Assembly: GCF_005048225.1 (NCBI RefSeq)
Contig: NZ_SUNI01000016.1
Coordinates: forward strand, 1-64,000
Reading direction: 5' to 3'
DNA from: Paracoccus gahaiensis
GTDB lineage: Bacteria > Pseudomonadota > Alphaproteobacteria > Rhodobacterales > Rhodobacteraceae
Length of the DNA: 64,000 bases
Both the position numbers and the translations under genes were made by a program. Position 1 is the stretch's first letter. Every line of letters begins with the position of its first letter. The notes below the pieces were generated by a model. The model worked only from the letters and a program-made list of their open reading frames with translations. It did no database searches and was not told the origin of the DNA. This document shows positions 56,576 to 64,000 of the stretch, one piece after another.

Positions 56576-57362
56576 GCTGGCCGCCCTGATCCGCGCGCGC
56601 GCCGGGGATCAGGCGCCCGAGTACGGGCTGATCCTCGGCTCGGGCCTGGGCCATCTGGCGGCGCAGGTTCAGGGCGTGGCGATCCCCTATGACGACCTGC
56701 CGGGCTTTCCCCATGCGGGCGTCTCGGGCCATGTCCCCCAGCTGGTCATCGGCGAGCTGGAGGGCAAGCGCGTCGCCGTCTTCGGCGGTCGGTCGCATTA
56801 CTACGAACAGGGTCGGGCGGATGCGATGCGCCTGCCCTTGGAAACCCTGGCCGCGCTCGGCTGCGAAAGACTGATCCTGACCAATGCGGCGGGCTCGCTG
56901 CGCGCCGACATCCCCACGGGCGGGCTGATGCTGCTCAACGACCACATCGCCTTCGCAGGCACCAACCCCCTGATCGGAGAGGCGACCGACGCCCGCTTCG
57001 TCCCCATGACCGACGCCCATGACACCCGGATGCGCGCCGCCCTCTCGGCTGCGGCGCAGTCCGAGGGCGTGGACCTGCCCGAGGGCGTCTATTGCTGGTT
57101 CTCGGGCCCCAGCTTCGAGACCCCGGCCGAGATTCGCGCCGCCCGCATCCTGGGCGCCGACGCGGTCGGCATGTCGACGGTCCCCGAGATCATCCTGTCG
57201 CGCTTCCTGGGCCTGCGCTGCGCGGCCATCTCGGTCATCACCAACATGGGCGCGGGCCTCTCGGACGAGGCGATCAGCCACGACCACACCAAGGCCATGG
57301 CCCCCCTGGGCGCCGCCAAGCTGGAGCGCCTGCTGCGCCGCTTCCTCCGCGACGCCGCCTGA
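56559..57362 (+). CDS. Purine-nucleoside phosphorylase (trimeric class, PunA/XapA-like)
   Basis: A 267-residue enzyme cleaving purine nucleosides with phosphate to base and ribose 1-phosphate. LILGSGLGHLA, FGGRSHYYEQGRAD, CWFSGPSFETPAEIR, VGMSTVPEIILSR and ITNMGAGLSDEAISH are the class motifs. It overlaps permease 2 by 17 bases, so import and phosphorolysis are one unit. This is the trimeric type, not hexameric DeoD. Confidence 0.94.
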   Translation: MSRSAELAALIRARAGDQAPEYGLILGSGLGHLAAQVQGVAIPYDDLPGFPHAGVSGHVPQLVIGELEGKRVAVFGGRSHYYEQGRADAMRLPLETLAALGCERLILTNAAGSLRADIPTGGLMLLNDHIAFAGTNPLIGEATDARFVPMTDAHDTRMRAALSAAAQSEGVDLPEGVYCWFSGPSFETPAEIRAARILGADAVGMSTVPEIILSRFLGLRCAAISVITNMGAGLSDEAISHDHTKAMAPLGAAKLERLLRRFLRDAA

Positions 57363-57387
57363 GGACCCGCCCCCTGCGGCGGTCCAT

Positions 57388-57395
57388 AAATATCC
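57388..57395 (+). repeat. AAATATCC element, divergent copy
   Basis: AAATATCC followed by CCGCCGGAGGCATCAAGG lies in the 70-base gap between the convergent phosphorylase and selenouridine synthase genes. A GGACC...GGTCC hairpin lies just before it (57363-57385). The core equals that of the repeats at 28747 and 44046. Confidence 0.4.
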
Positions 57396-57432
57396 CCGCC
57401 GGAGGCATCAAGGCCCGCCACAAGCGCCGCCC

Positions 57433-58485
57433 TCAGCCGCCCAAGCGCCCCAGCCCGGCCTCGATGGCGCCGGCGGCGGCGTCCAGATCCACCAGCGTCT
57501 CCAGAACCACGGTCCCGCCGCGCCCGTCCTCGTGGCGCATCCGGTGGCGCTGATAGCGCGGGTCGTAATGGTGGCGCAGCAGCCCCTCGGACAGAGCCTG
57601 CCAGTCCTGCCGGGCCAGCATCGCGCGCCAGTCCTCCAGCCGCTCGGCGGGATGCAGGGGCGCCAGCAGGTCCAGGATGCCGGCCACGCGGGCGGGATCC
57701 TCGACCATGTCGCCATAGCTGGCGGCGGTGAAGGCGGCGCGGGCCTCGACCGGCACCTGCATCTGAAGGCGCGGCGCGGCGCAGATCGCCTGCCACATCG
57801 CTTTGGGGACGTTGACGACGCCGATGCGGCTGCTCTCGGCCTCGACCAGCACCGGGCGGGCGGGGTCCAGCCCCTCCATCGCCAGGGCCAGGCGTCCCTC
57901 GAACATCTTCTGGCTGGGCTGGCCGCCGGGCATGGCGCCGAACAGGCTGCCGCGATGGTTGGCCAGCCCCTCCAGGTCGATCACCTGATGCCCCCGCGCG
58001 GCCAGCCGCTGCAGGATCGCGGTCTTGGCGCTGCCGGTATTGCCGTCCAGCACCACCACCGGTGACGCCACCGGGCCGTTCTGCACCCGGTCGACCACCA
58101 GCGCGCGCCAGGCCTTGTAGCCGCCCTCGATCCGGCCCACGCGCCAGCCGATCTGGCCAAGGATCGTGGCGAAGCTGCCCGAGCGCTGCCCGCCCCGCCA
58201 GCAATAGACCAGGGGACGCCACGCGCCGCCCCGGTCCATCAGCGTGCCGGTGATGTGGCGGGCCGAGTTCGCCGCGACCAGCGCCGCGCCGATCTTGCGG
58301 GCGTCGAAGGGCGAGACCTGCTTGTAGATCGTGCCCACACGGGCGCGTTCCTCGTCATCCAGCACGGGCAGGTTGATCGCGCCCGGCAGGTGATCCTCGG
58401 CAAATTCGGCGGGGGCACGCACGTCGATGATCTGGTCGAACCCCGCCAGCGCGGGGTCCGACAGGCCGGCCAGTCGCAGCGACAA
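57433..58485 (-). CDS. mnmH: tRNA 2-selenouridine synthase
   Basis: A 350-residue SelU/MnmH with an N-terminal rhodanese domain (catalytic Cys95 in VYCWRGGQRSGS) and a P-loop domain (GNTGSAKT at 148-155). It replaces sulphur by selenium at wobble 2-thiouridine. The start is TTG, two bases after the L,D-transpeptidase stop, with no ribosome site, so it is probably coupled. A selenophosphate synthetase gene is expected elsewhere. Confidence 0.93.
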   Translation of the reverse strand: MSLRLAGLSDPALAGFDQIIDVRAPAEFAEDHLPGAINLPVLDDEERARVGTIYKQVSPFDARKIGAALVAANSARHITGTLMDRGGAWRPLVYCWRGGQRSGSFATILGQIGWRVGRIEGGYKAWRALVVDRVQNGPVASPVVVLDGNTGSAKTAILQRLAARGHQVIDLEGLANHRGSLFGAMPGGQPSQKMFEGRLALAMEGLDPARPVLVEAESSRIGVVNVPKAMWQAICAAPRLQMQVPVEARAAFTAASYGDMVEDPARVAGILDLLAPLHPAERLEDWRAMLARQDWQALSEGLLRHHYDPRYQRHRMRHEDGRGGTVVLETLVDLDAAAGAIEAGLGRLGG

Positions 58486-58487
58486 GG

Positions 58488-59066
58488 TCAGAAGACGTAG
58501 ACGGGCGTGCCGAGCGGCACCTGGTCGAAGAGGCTGATCACCGCCTCGTTGCGCATCCTGAGGCAGCCGTTCGACACGGCCTGGCCGATCGAGCCGGGTT
58601 GCGTCGTGCCGTGGATGCGGATCGCGGTGTCGTTGCCGCGATCATCGTACAGGTACAGCGCGCGGGCCCCCAGGGGGTTCTGCGGCCCACCCGGCATGCC
58701 GTCGGCATATTGCTGATAGGCGTCGGGGTTGCGCTCGATCATGTCGTTGGTCGGGCGCCAGCTGGGCCATTCGACCTTGCGCCCGATGGTGGCCTTGCCC
58801 TTCCAGACCAGCTCTGCCGTGCCCACGGCCACGCCATAGCGCACCGCCCGGCCCGGCGCCGTCACGTGGTACAGAAAGAAGTCGCGGCTGACGACGACGA
58901 TGCTGCCGACCTCGAAATCGTCGCGGATGGCGACCTCGACCGGCGCATAGGGATCGACCGCGGGGGTCGCGGCGACGGCGGGCGCGGCGGGGGCGGCCTG
59001 CGCCATCGCCAGCGCCGGGGCGGCGGCCAGCAGGGCGGCCAGGGAGATGATCTGACGACGGTTCAT
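58488..59066 (-). CDS. L,D-transpeptidase (YkuD domain)
   Basis: A 192-residue periplasmic enzyme with a signal peptide (MNRRQIISLAALLAAAPALA). The YkuD active site is complete: His152 in IHGTTQPGSIGQ and Cys168 in SNGCLRMR. It makes 3-3 crosslinks in peptidoglycan or attaches lipoproteins. The pairing with the selenouridine synthase looks incidental. Confidence 0.93.
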   Translation of the reverse strand: MNRRQIISLAALLAAAPALAMAQAAPAAPAVAATPAVDPYAPVEVAIRDDFEVGSIVVVSRDFFLYHVTAPGRAVRYGVAVGTAELVWKGKATIGRKVEWPSWRPTNDMIERNPDAYQQYADGMPGGPQNPLGARALYLYDDRGNDTAIRIHGTTQPGSIGQAVSNGCLRMRNEAVISLFDQVPLGTPVYVF

Positions 59067-59495
59067 GGCGGGGTCCTCGTCCGGTTGTCGTTATTCCCCC
59101 GGATACAGGCAAACCGCCCCCGCCCGCAACTCACGACGCTGTTGCGGGGCCATTCGGGACCCGGCGGGCTTGACCGGGGGGCCCTGCGGCCACATCTTGA
59201 GCTCATGAGCTGCCCCCATGCCCGTTCCGCCCCCCAGGCCTGCGCACCCGACCGGCGCGTGGCGACCCGGCCTGCACATCGCTGCCGGGGCCGGGGCGAC
59301 CGGGCCTGCCGCTGCCACGTGACCGCCCGGCCCCGGCTGGCGCGGCCCGTGCCCCTGCCCCGGCCTCACCGGAACTGGCACCTTGCGGCCCCGACCCGCC
59401 GCGACCTGCCCGATCTGGCCCCCCTGCGCCCGCAGGCGCCCCCGCGTCCCTGAAGGATCTGCGCCCGACCCGCATCCTTGAGGAGACCCCTTGCC
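59067..59495. other. Gap between L,D-transpeptidase and copper ATPase
   Basis: This 429-base, very GC-rich stretch separates divergent genes. I see no clear promoter with a good -10, and no CueR-type palindrome. A TTGACC at 59170 is not followed by a matching -10. The only coding candidate is the weak frame at 59205-59453. Confidence 0.6.
59205..59453 (+). CDS. Possible 82-residue Cys/Arg/Pro-rich small protein before the copper ATPase
   Basis: A frame of 82 residues with Cys at 3, 13, 27, 35 and 37, several His, and the Pro-rich end PQAPPRP. It stops 42 bases before the copA start. TTGAG five bases upstream is a weak ribosome site. Other frames look equally codon-biased, so reality is doubtful. 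If real, a Cu-responsive leader peptide is one idea. Confidence 0.22.
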   Translation: MSCPHARSAPQACAPDRRVATRPAHRCRGRGDRACRCHVTARPRLARPVPLPRPHRNWHLAAPTRRDLPDLAPLRPQAPPRP

Positions 59496-61901
59496 ATGAC
59501 CCCAACGACCCGTCTTGACCTGCCCATCCCCGACATCAGCTGCGGCGCCTGTGCCGCTCGCGTCACCCGTGCGCTGACCGCCCTGCCGGGCCTTGGCGAG
59601 ATCTCGGTCAATCCCGTCACGAAACAGGCCCGTCTGACCCTGGACGGCGCCACTTTGCCGCAGGTGCAGGTGGCGCTGGCCGATGCGGGCTATCCCGCCA
59701 CCCTGCCCGTCACCCGGCTAAGCATCGAGGGGATGAGCTGCGCCTCGTGTTCCGGCCGGGTGGAGCGGGCGCTGTCGGCGCGCCCCGACGTGGCAGAGGC
59801 GCAGGTGAACCTGGCCACCCACCGGGCCCGGGTGACCCATGCCCCCGGCCTGACCCCGCAGGCGCTGGCGCGGATCGTCACCGATCTGGGCTATCCGGCA
59901 ACCGTGATGCAGGATGGCCCCGCCGCGCCGCCGCCGGACGAGGTTCCCGCGCTGCGCCGGGCGGTGCTGACCGCCGCCCTGCTGACCCTGCCCGTTTTCG
60001 TGGTCGAGATGGGCGGCCATCTGGTCCCCGCCTTCCACCACTGGCTGCACGATCTGGTGCCGATGCAGGCGCTGTGGCTGGCGCAGATGGTCCTGGTGCT
60101 GGCGGTGCTGGCCGGGCCGGGGCGGCGGTTCTTCACCACCGGCATCCCGGCGCTGCTGCGCGGCGCGCCCGAGATGAACAGCTTGGTCGCACTTGGTGCC
60201 GGGACCGCCTTCGCCTTCTCGGCCGTGGTGACGCTGGCGCCGCAGCTGGTGCCCGAAGCCTCGCGGCAGGTCTGGTTCGAGGCGGCGGCGGTCATCGTCA
60301 CGCTGATCCTGACCGGCCGCTGGCTGGAGGCCCGCGCCAAGGGACAGGCGGGCGCCGCGATCCGCGCGCTGGTGGCCCTGACCCCGGACGAGGCGACCGC
60401 GCTGCGCGACGGCCAGCCGGTCAAGGTCGCCGTGGCCGATCTGCGCCCCGGCGATCTGGTCCGGCTGGCCCCCGGAGAGCGCGTCGCGCTGGATGGCATC
60501 CTGACCGAAGGCTCGGGGCCGATCGACGAATCCATGCTGACCGGGGAACCGGTGCCCGCCGCCAAGGTGCCGGGCGATGCGGTGACCGGGGGCACGGTCA
60601 ACGGCCTCTCCGCGCTGACCTATCGCGTCACCGCGACCGGGTCGGACACGGTCCTGTCGCGCATCGTGGCGCTGGTCGAGGAGGCGCAGGCCGCGCGGCT
60701 GCCGGTGCAGGCGCTGGTCGACCGGGTGACGCGGGTCTTCGTGCCCATGGTCATGGCGCTAGCGGCGCTGACCTTCGCGCTGTGGCTGGGCTTCGGCCCC
60801 GATCTGGCCCATGCGGTCGTGGCGGCGGTCTCGGTCCTGATCATCGCCTGTCCCTGCGCGATGGGGTTGGCGGTGCCGGTCTCGATCATGGTGGGCAGCG
60901 GGCGGGGCGCGCAGCTGGGCGTGCTGTTCCGGCGCGGCGATGCGCTGCAGAAGCTGGCCTCGGCCCGCATCGTGGGCTTCGACAAGACCGGCACGCTGAC
61001 GCAGGGGCGGCCCCGCGTCACCGCGATCTGGACCGAGGGGATCACTCGCGACCAAGCCCTGCGGCTGACCGCCGCCGCCGAGGCGCGGTCCGAGCATCCC
61101 CTGGCCGCCGCCATCCTGGCCGAGGCGCAGGGCCTGGACCTGCCCCCGGCGGATGAGGTGACGGCCGCACCGGGCCAGGGTCTGACGGCCAGGGTCGAGG
61201 GGCAGGCCCTGCGCATCGGCAACCGCGCGGCGCTGGAGGCCGCAGGCATCACCTCGGACCCGGGCCTGATGACCCAGGCTGACAAGGCGGCCTCCGAGGG
61301 CGCGACCCCGGTGCATCTGGCCGTGGACGGCCTCCATGTCGCCAGCTTCGCGCTGGCCGATCCCGAACGCCCAGAATCGGCCAAGGCCGTCGCCGCCCTG
61401 CAGGCGATGGGGTTGCAGACCGTGATGCTGTCGGGCGACCTGCCCGCCACGGCGCGGGCCGTGGGCGCGCGGCTTGGCATCAGCCGGGTCGAGGCGGGCC
61501 TCTCGCCCGAGGACAAGCTGACCGCGATCCGCGCGATGGGCCCCGGCAGCGTCTTCGTGGGCGACGGCATCAACGACGCCCCCGCCCTGGCCGCCGCCGA
61601 GACCGGCATCGCCATCGGCACCGGCACCGACATCGCCATCGAATCGGCGGATGCGGTGCTGATGTCGGGCGATCCCACCGGCGTGGTGCGCGCCATCCGC
61701 CTGTCGCGGGCGGTGATGCGCAACATCCGCCAGAACCTGTTCTGGGCCTTCGCCTATAATGTCGCGCTGATCCCGGTCGCCATGGGGGTGCTGGTGCCCT
61801 TCGGCGGGCCGCAGCTGTCGCCGATGCTGGGGGCGGGGGCGATGGCGCTGTCCTCGGTCTTCGTGGTGGGCAATGCCCTGCGCCTGAGGCGCGCCGCATG
61901 A
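59496..61901 (+). CDS. copA: Copper-exporting P1B-type ATPase
   Basis: An 801-residue P1B-1 pump. Two N-terminal HMA domains carry Cys16/Cys19 (SCGAC) and Cys82/Cys85 (MSCASC). The intramembrane CPC is at 452-454, the phosphorylated Asp496 in DKTGT, and GDGIND at 689-694. GAGGAG lies ten bases before the ATG. It exports Cu+ from the cytoplasm. The esterase gene overlaps its stop. Confidence 0.96.
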   Translation: MTPTTRLDLPIPDISCGACAARVTRALTALPGLGEISVNPVTKQARLTLDGATLPQVQVALADAGYPATLPVTRLSIEGMSCASCSGRVERALSARPDVAEAQVNLATHRARVTHAPGLTPQALARIVTDLGYPATVMQDGPAAPPPDEVPALRRAVLTAALLTLPVFVVEMGGHLVPAFHHWLHDLVPMQALWLAQMVLVLAVLAGPGRRFFTTGIPALLRGAPEMNSLVALGAGTAFAFSAVVTLAPQLVPEASRQVWFEAAAVIVTLILTGRWLEARAKGQAGAAIRALVALTPDEATALRDGQPVKVAVADLRPGDLVRLAPGERVALDGILTEGSGPIDESMLTGEPVPAAKVPGDAVTGGTVNGLSALTYRVTATGSDTVLSRIVALVEEAQAARLPVQALVDRVTRVFVPMVMALAALTFALWLGFGPDLAHAVVAAVSVLIIACPCAMGLAVPVSIMVGSGRGAQLGVLFRRGDALQKLASARIVGFDKTGTLTQGRPRVTAIWTEGITRDQALRLTAAAEARSEHPLAAAILAEAQGLDLPPADEVTAAPGQGLTARVEGQALRIGNRAALEAAGITSDPGLMTQADKAASEGATPVHLAVDGLHVASFALADPERPESAKAVAALQAMGLQTVMLSGDLPATARAVGARLGISRVEAGLSPEDKLTAIRAMGPGSVFVGDGINDAPALAAAETGIAIGTGTDIAIESADAVLMSGDPTGVVRAIRLSRAVMRNIRQNLFWAFAYNVALIPVAMGVLVPFGGPQLSPMLGAGAMALSSVFVVGNALRLRRAA

Positions 61902-62548
61902 CCCTGACCCGACGCCATCTTCTGGCGCTGACCGCCACCCTGCCCCTCGCCCGCCCGGGCTGGGCGCAGCCGGCCCCGCTGCCCCGCATCCTGTGCTTCG
62001 GCGACAGCCTGACGGCGGGCTATGGGCTGAACCGGACCGAGGGGCTGGTGCCGCAGCTGTCAGACTGGCTGGCCGCCGCCGGGCGTCCCGCGCAGCTGAT
62101 CGATGGAGGGCTGTCGGGCGACACCACCCCGGGCGGTCGGGTACGCATCGCATTCTCGATGCGTCGCCACAGGCCCGATGCGGTCATCGTCGAGCTGGGC
62201 GGCAACGACATGCTGCGCGGCTGGCAGCCCGCGGAGGGCGAGGCGAACCTGGACGCGATCCTGACCACGGCGGGTGCGGGCGGGCGACCGCTGCTTCTGG
62301 TGGGGATCCACGCGCCGGCGGGCGATCCCGCATGGCGGCGGGGCTGGGCCGAGATCTGGCCGCGTCTGGCCGCGCGCCACGATGCGCTGCTGCTGGCCGA
62401 TCTTTACGCGCCGCTGGCCGCCGTGGCCCCGGACGACCGGGGGCCTCTGCTGCTGCGCGACGGGGTTCACCCCTCGGCGGCGGGCGTCGAACTGCTGGTG
62501 GATCATCTGGGCCCGGTCGCGGCCGAGCTGGTCGCGCGGGTCGGGTAA
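61898..62548 (+). CDS. GDSL/SGNH arylesterase-like protein
   Basis: A 216-residue hydrolase of the TesA/arylesterase type with an N-terminal signal (TRRHLLALTATLPLARPGWA), possibly Tat-type. SGNH blocks: CFGDSLTAGYG (nucleophile Ser), GLSGDTT, GGNDMLRG, and DGVHPS with the catalytic Asp/His. It overlaps copA by four bases. It acts in the periplasm on esters or lysophospholipids; the true substrate is unknown. Confidence 0.93.
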   Translation: MTLTRRHLLALTATLPLARPGWAQPAPLPRILCFGDSLTAGYGLNRTEGLVPQLSDWLAAAGRPAQLIDGGLSGDTTPGGRVRIAFSMRRHRPDAVIVELGGNDMLRGWQPAEGEANLDAILTTAGAGGRPLLLVGIHAPAGDPAWRRGWAEIWPRLAARHDALLLADLYAPLAAVAPDDRGPLLLRDGVHPSAAGVELLVDHLGPVAAELVARVG

Positions 62549-62588
62549 GCGGTGGGGGCGGCCCCGCGCGGGACCGCCCCCGGACCTG

Positions 62589-63062
62589 TCAGTGGCCGGC
62601 GTGCGGATCGGCCTCCGAGGCCGCCGCCGCATCCTCGGGGGAGCGCTGGTTGTCGACGACGGCCTCGGCCTCTTCGGTGCCGCAATCGCCGAAATCCAGG
62701 GTGAGGGTCAGGCTGTCGCCATCGGTCAGGGGATCGGTCAGGCCCAGCAGCATGACGTGATCGCCCCCGCGCGCCAGATCATGGGTCTGGCCGGGTTCGA
62801 CTGGAATGCCGCCCTCGATCCGGCCCATCTTCATCACGCCATCCTCTTCCAGATGGGTGTGCAGCTCGGCCCGCTCGGCGGCCTTGGTGGTCACCGAGTG
62901 CAGGGTGCAGGGCACCTGCCGGTGATTTTCCAGCTGCAGGAAGACCGCACCCACCTGGGGGTTGGTGCTGCGGACATAGGCGTCGTTGATATGCATGCCG
63001 TCATGGGCCAGCGCGGTCACGGGCAGAAGGGCCGCGATCGCGGCAAGGGTCAGGGTTTTCAT
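62589..63062 (-). CDS. Periplasmic copper chaperone PCu(A)C
   Basis: A 157-residue protein with a signal peptide (MKTLTLAAIAALLPVTALA). AHDGMHINDAYVR, a QLENHR loop and ELHTHLEEDGVMKMG give the Met/His copper site. In the GAVFLQLEN position many homologues have Met, so one ligand may differ. The C-terminal tail is acidic and ends HAGH. It delivers Cu to cytochrome oxidase, fitting the copper ATPase upstream. Confidence 0.93.
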   Translation of the reverse strand: MKTLTLAAIAALLPVTALAHDGMHINDAYVRSTNPQVGAVFLQLENHRQVPCTLHSVTTKAAERAELHTHLEEDGVMKMGRIEGGIPVEPGQTHDLARGGDHVMLLGLTDPLTDGDSLTLTLDFGDCGTEEAEAVVDNQRSPEDAAAASEADPHAGH

Positions 63063-63094
63063 GTCAAATCCTTGGGTATTCGTTCAGGGAAGGG

Positions 63095-63433
63095 TCAGGC
63101 AAGCCCCGCCCCCGGCGGGTCCCTCACCCGGACCGGCCCCTGCCGTTCGGACCCCTGCCCCGCGCCCCGGTCCGGCAGCGCCTCCTGACCATGGGCCACG
63201 CGCAAAGGCAGCGCCACATCGGCGGGACCGATCGCCGCCAGAATCGACAGCGCCATGTCGGGGCACAGATGGGTGCGGCTGCCCTGGTCGCCGGGCAGCT
63301 CGATGGTGACGATGCCATGCCCGGTGCAGAGCACGATCTGCTCGCCCGACAGCACCGTGCCCCGCGCAGCCCCCAGCCCGATGCTGGTCAGCATCACGAC
63401 AAGGATCAGGATCAGGGGCAAGGGTCGGATCAT
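63095..63433 (-). CDS. Small membrane-anchored Cys-containing protein (DUF2946-like)
   Basis: A 112-residue protein with one N-terminal hydrophobic segment (LPLILILVVMLTSIGLG) and two cysteines, VLCTGHGI and HLCPDM, spaced like those of DUF2946 proteins. That link is tentative. It follows rpmB on the same strand and precedes the PCu(A)C gene, so a copper role is plausible but not shown. The start at 63433 is chosen over an upstream extension. Confidence 0.65.
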   Translation of the reverse strand: MIRPLPLILILVVMLTSIGLGAARGTVLSGEQIVLCTGHGIVTIELPGDQGSRTHLCPDMALSILAAIGPADVALPLRVAHGQEALPDRGAGQGSERQGPVRVRDPPGAGLA

Positions 63434-63515
63434 GAGCGGCAATCTAGCCCGGGGGCGCGGCAGGGTCAGCAGCCAATCGGTCGCAGCGCGGGCAGGCCCC
63501 GCACGAACCACATGC

Positions 63516-63540
63516 AAAAGCCCCGCCGGATCGGCAGGGC
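63516..63540 (-). terminator. Terminator after rpmB
   Basis: On the minus strand GCCCTGCCG, a 3-base loop and CGGCGGGGC (all paired, one G·T) are followed by TTTTGC. It lies 26 bases after the rpmB stop. Confidence 0.8.
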
Positions 63541-63565
63541 CATGCAGGATTGGACAGGCGTCGGA

Positions 63566-63862
63566 TCAGGCTTCGGCGGTCGCCGCGGCTGCCTTGACCA
63601 GGTCGCGCTTGATCTTCATCGCGCGGTCCGACAGCTCGGCATCCTTGGCCTTGGCCAGGAACGCGTCCAGACCACCGCGGTGATCGACCGAGCGCAGCGC
63701 GGCAGCCGAGATCTTGAGCGAGTAGCCGCGGCCCAGTTTCTCGGACAGCAGGGTGACCTCGTTCAGGTTGGGCAGGAACCGGCGACGGGTCCTGTTGTTG
63801 GCATGGCTGACATTGTTACCGCTCATCGGGCCTTTGCCGGTCAGTTCGCAGACGCGCGACAT
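63566..63862 (-). CDS. rpmB: 50S ribosomal protein L28
   Basis: A 98-residue L28 opening [33 protein letters not shown]. The single Cys in CELTGKG is usual. The alphaproteobacterial C-terminal extension is Ala-rich. It has a tRNA-like promoter and a structured leader, and a strong terminator, so it is a single-gene unit. Confidence 0.97.
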   Translation of the reverse strand: MSRVCELTGKGPMSGNNVSHANNRTRRRFLPNLNEVTLLSEKLGRGYSLKISAAALRSVDHRGGLDAFLAKAKDAELSDRAMKIKRDLVKAAAATAEA

Positions 63863-63922
63863 GGTGTGTTCCTTCGTCTCGGCTATGCGGGTTTTCCCGA
63901 TCCGGGTCGACCCAATGTGAAA

Positions 63923-63943
63923 GGGCGCCGCGAGGCAGCGCCC
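63923..63943 (-). promoter_or_regulatory. Hairpin in the rpmB leader
   Basis: GGGCGC, a 9-base loop and GCGCCC, then TTTC on the minus strand. It starts about 11 bases after the predicted transcript start and 61 before the rpmB ATG. It may be an attenuator or a ribosomal-protein autoregulatory site. Confidence 0.45.
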
Positions 63944-63960
63944 GGAATTCCGTTCGCGGG

Positions 63961-63989
63961 TGGTTACAGCGCCGGAAGGACCGCGTCAA
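63961..63989 (-). promoter_or_regulatory. Promoter of rpmB
   Basis: On the minus strand TTGACG (63989-63984) and TAACCA (63966-63961) are spaced 17 bases, the same style as the two tRNA promoters. Its distance to the rpmB ATG is about 98 bases. Confidence 0.65.
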
Positions 63990-64000
63990 GCCTCATGGGG

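Noticed and set aside
59067..59495. CueR-type operator before copA
   Set aside because: No 19-bp-spaced promoter with a credible -10 and no matching dyad could be found.

Overview
The window is high-GC chromosomal DNA from an alphaproteobacterium, most likely Rhodobacterales and Paracoccus-like. This is inferred from GC-rich coding throughout, from the order tRNA-Trp-secE-nusG-rplKAJL-rpoBC-rpsL-rpsG-fusA-tuf, from the hemD / mitofilin-like (Mic60) / HemY-like row, from the DUF4170-KDO transferase-LpxK row, and from protein sequences that resemble that group. It looks like ordinary backbone chromosome: there is no phage, insertion sequence, CRISPR array, rRNA gene or origin.

Region 1 (1-18.4 kb, nearly all leftward) is the transcription/translation supercluster. 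A tRNA-like promoter drives tRNA-Trp and secE, followed by nusG, rplK, rplA, rplJ, rplL, rpoB and rpoC. A perfect hairpin closes rpoC. A cassette of two paralogous glycosyltransferases around an EamA transporter then separates it from a second unit (rpsL, rpsG, fusA, tuf) with its own near-consensus promoter.

Region 2 (18.5-31.3 kb, mostly leftward) carries housekeeping genes: a CoA-binding protein, a YHS protein, rlmB, tRNA-Tyr, an orphan glycosyltransferase-like gene, ileS with a coupled DUF3253 gene, queF, a truncated haemoglobin, a TRIC-like channel, rnhA, a GST, ispH and cobQ.

Region 3 (31.4-36.8 kb, rightward) has secG with a very long tail, pyrG, a stand-alone McrB N-terminal-like domain apparently starting at CTG, an arsR-acr3-arsH arsenic operon, and tRNA-Thr on the other strand.

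Region 4 (36.8-41.3 kb, leftward) is hemD, a Mic60 homologue and HemY. Divergent from it is tsaD-gpsA-YciI-EVE. Then come DUF4170-KDO transferase-lpxK (lipid A/core), a 27-codon hydrophobic mini-gene, an XpaC-like gene and truA (41.3-48.6 kb).

Region 5 (48.6-64 kb) has a sugar transferase, a universal stress protein, nfu-tsaB-rimI, a five-gene nucleoside ABC transporter/purine nucleoside phosphorylase operon, the tRNA 2-selenouridine synthase with an L,D-transpeptidase, a copper group (two-HMA copper ATPase, GDSL esterase, PCuAC chaperone, a small membrane-anchored Cys protein), and rpmB.

The least ordinary items are the orphan McrB-N protein translationally tied to CTP synthase, the possible leaderless arsR transcript, the mini-gene before xpaC, structured leaders before rpmB, ileS, rplJ and rpoB, a dispersed AAATATCC-centred intergenic repeat, and a small Cys-containing reading frame before the copper ATPase. 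No clearly new multi-gene system is visible.
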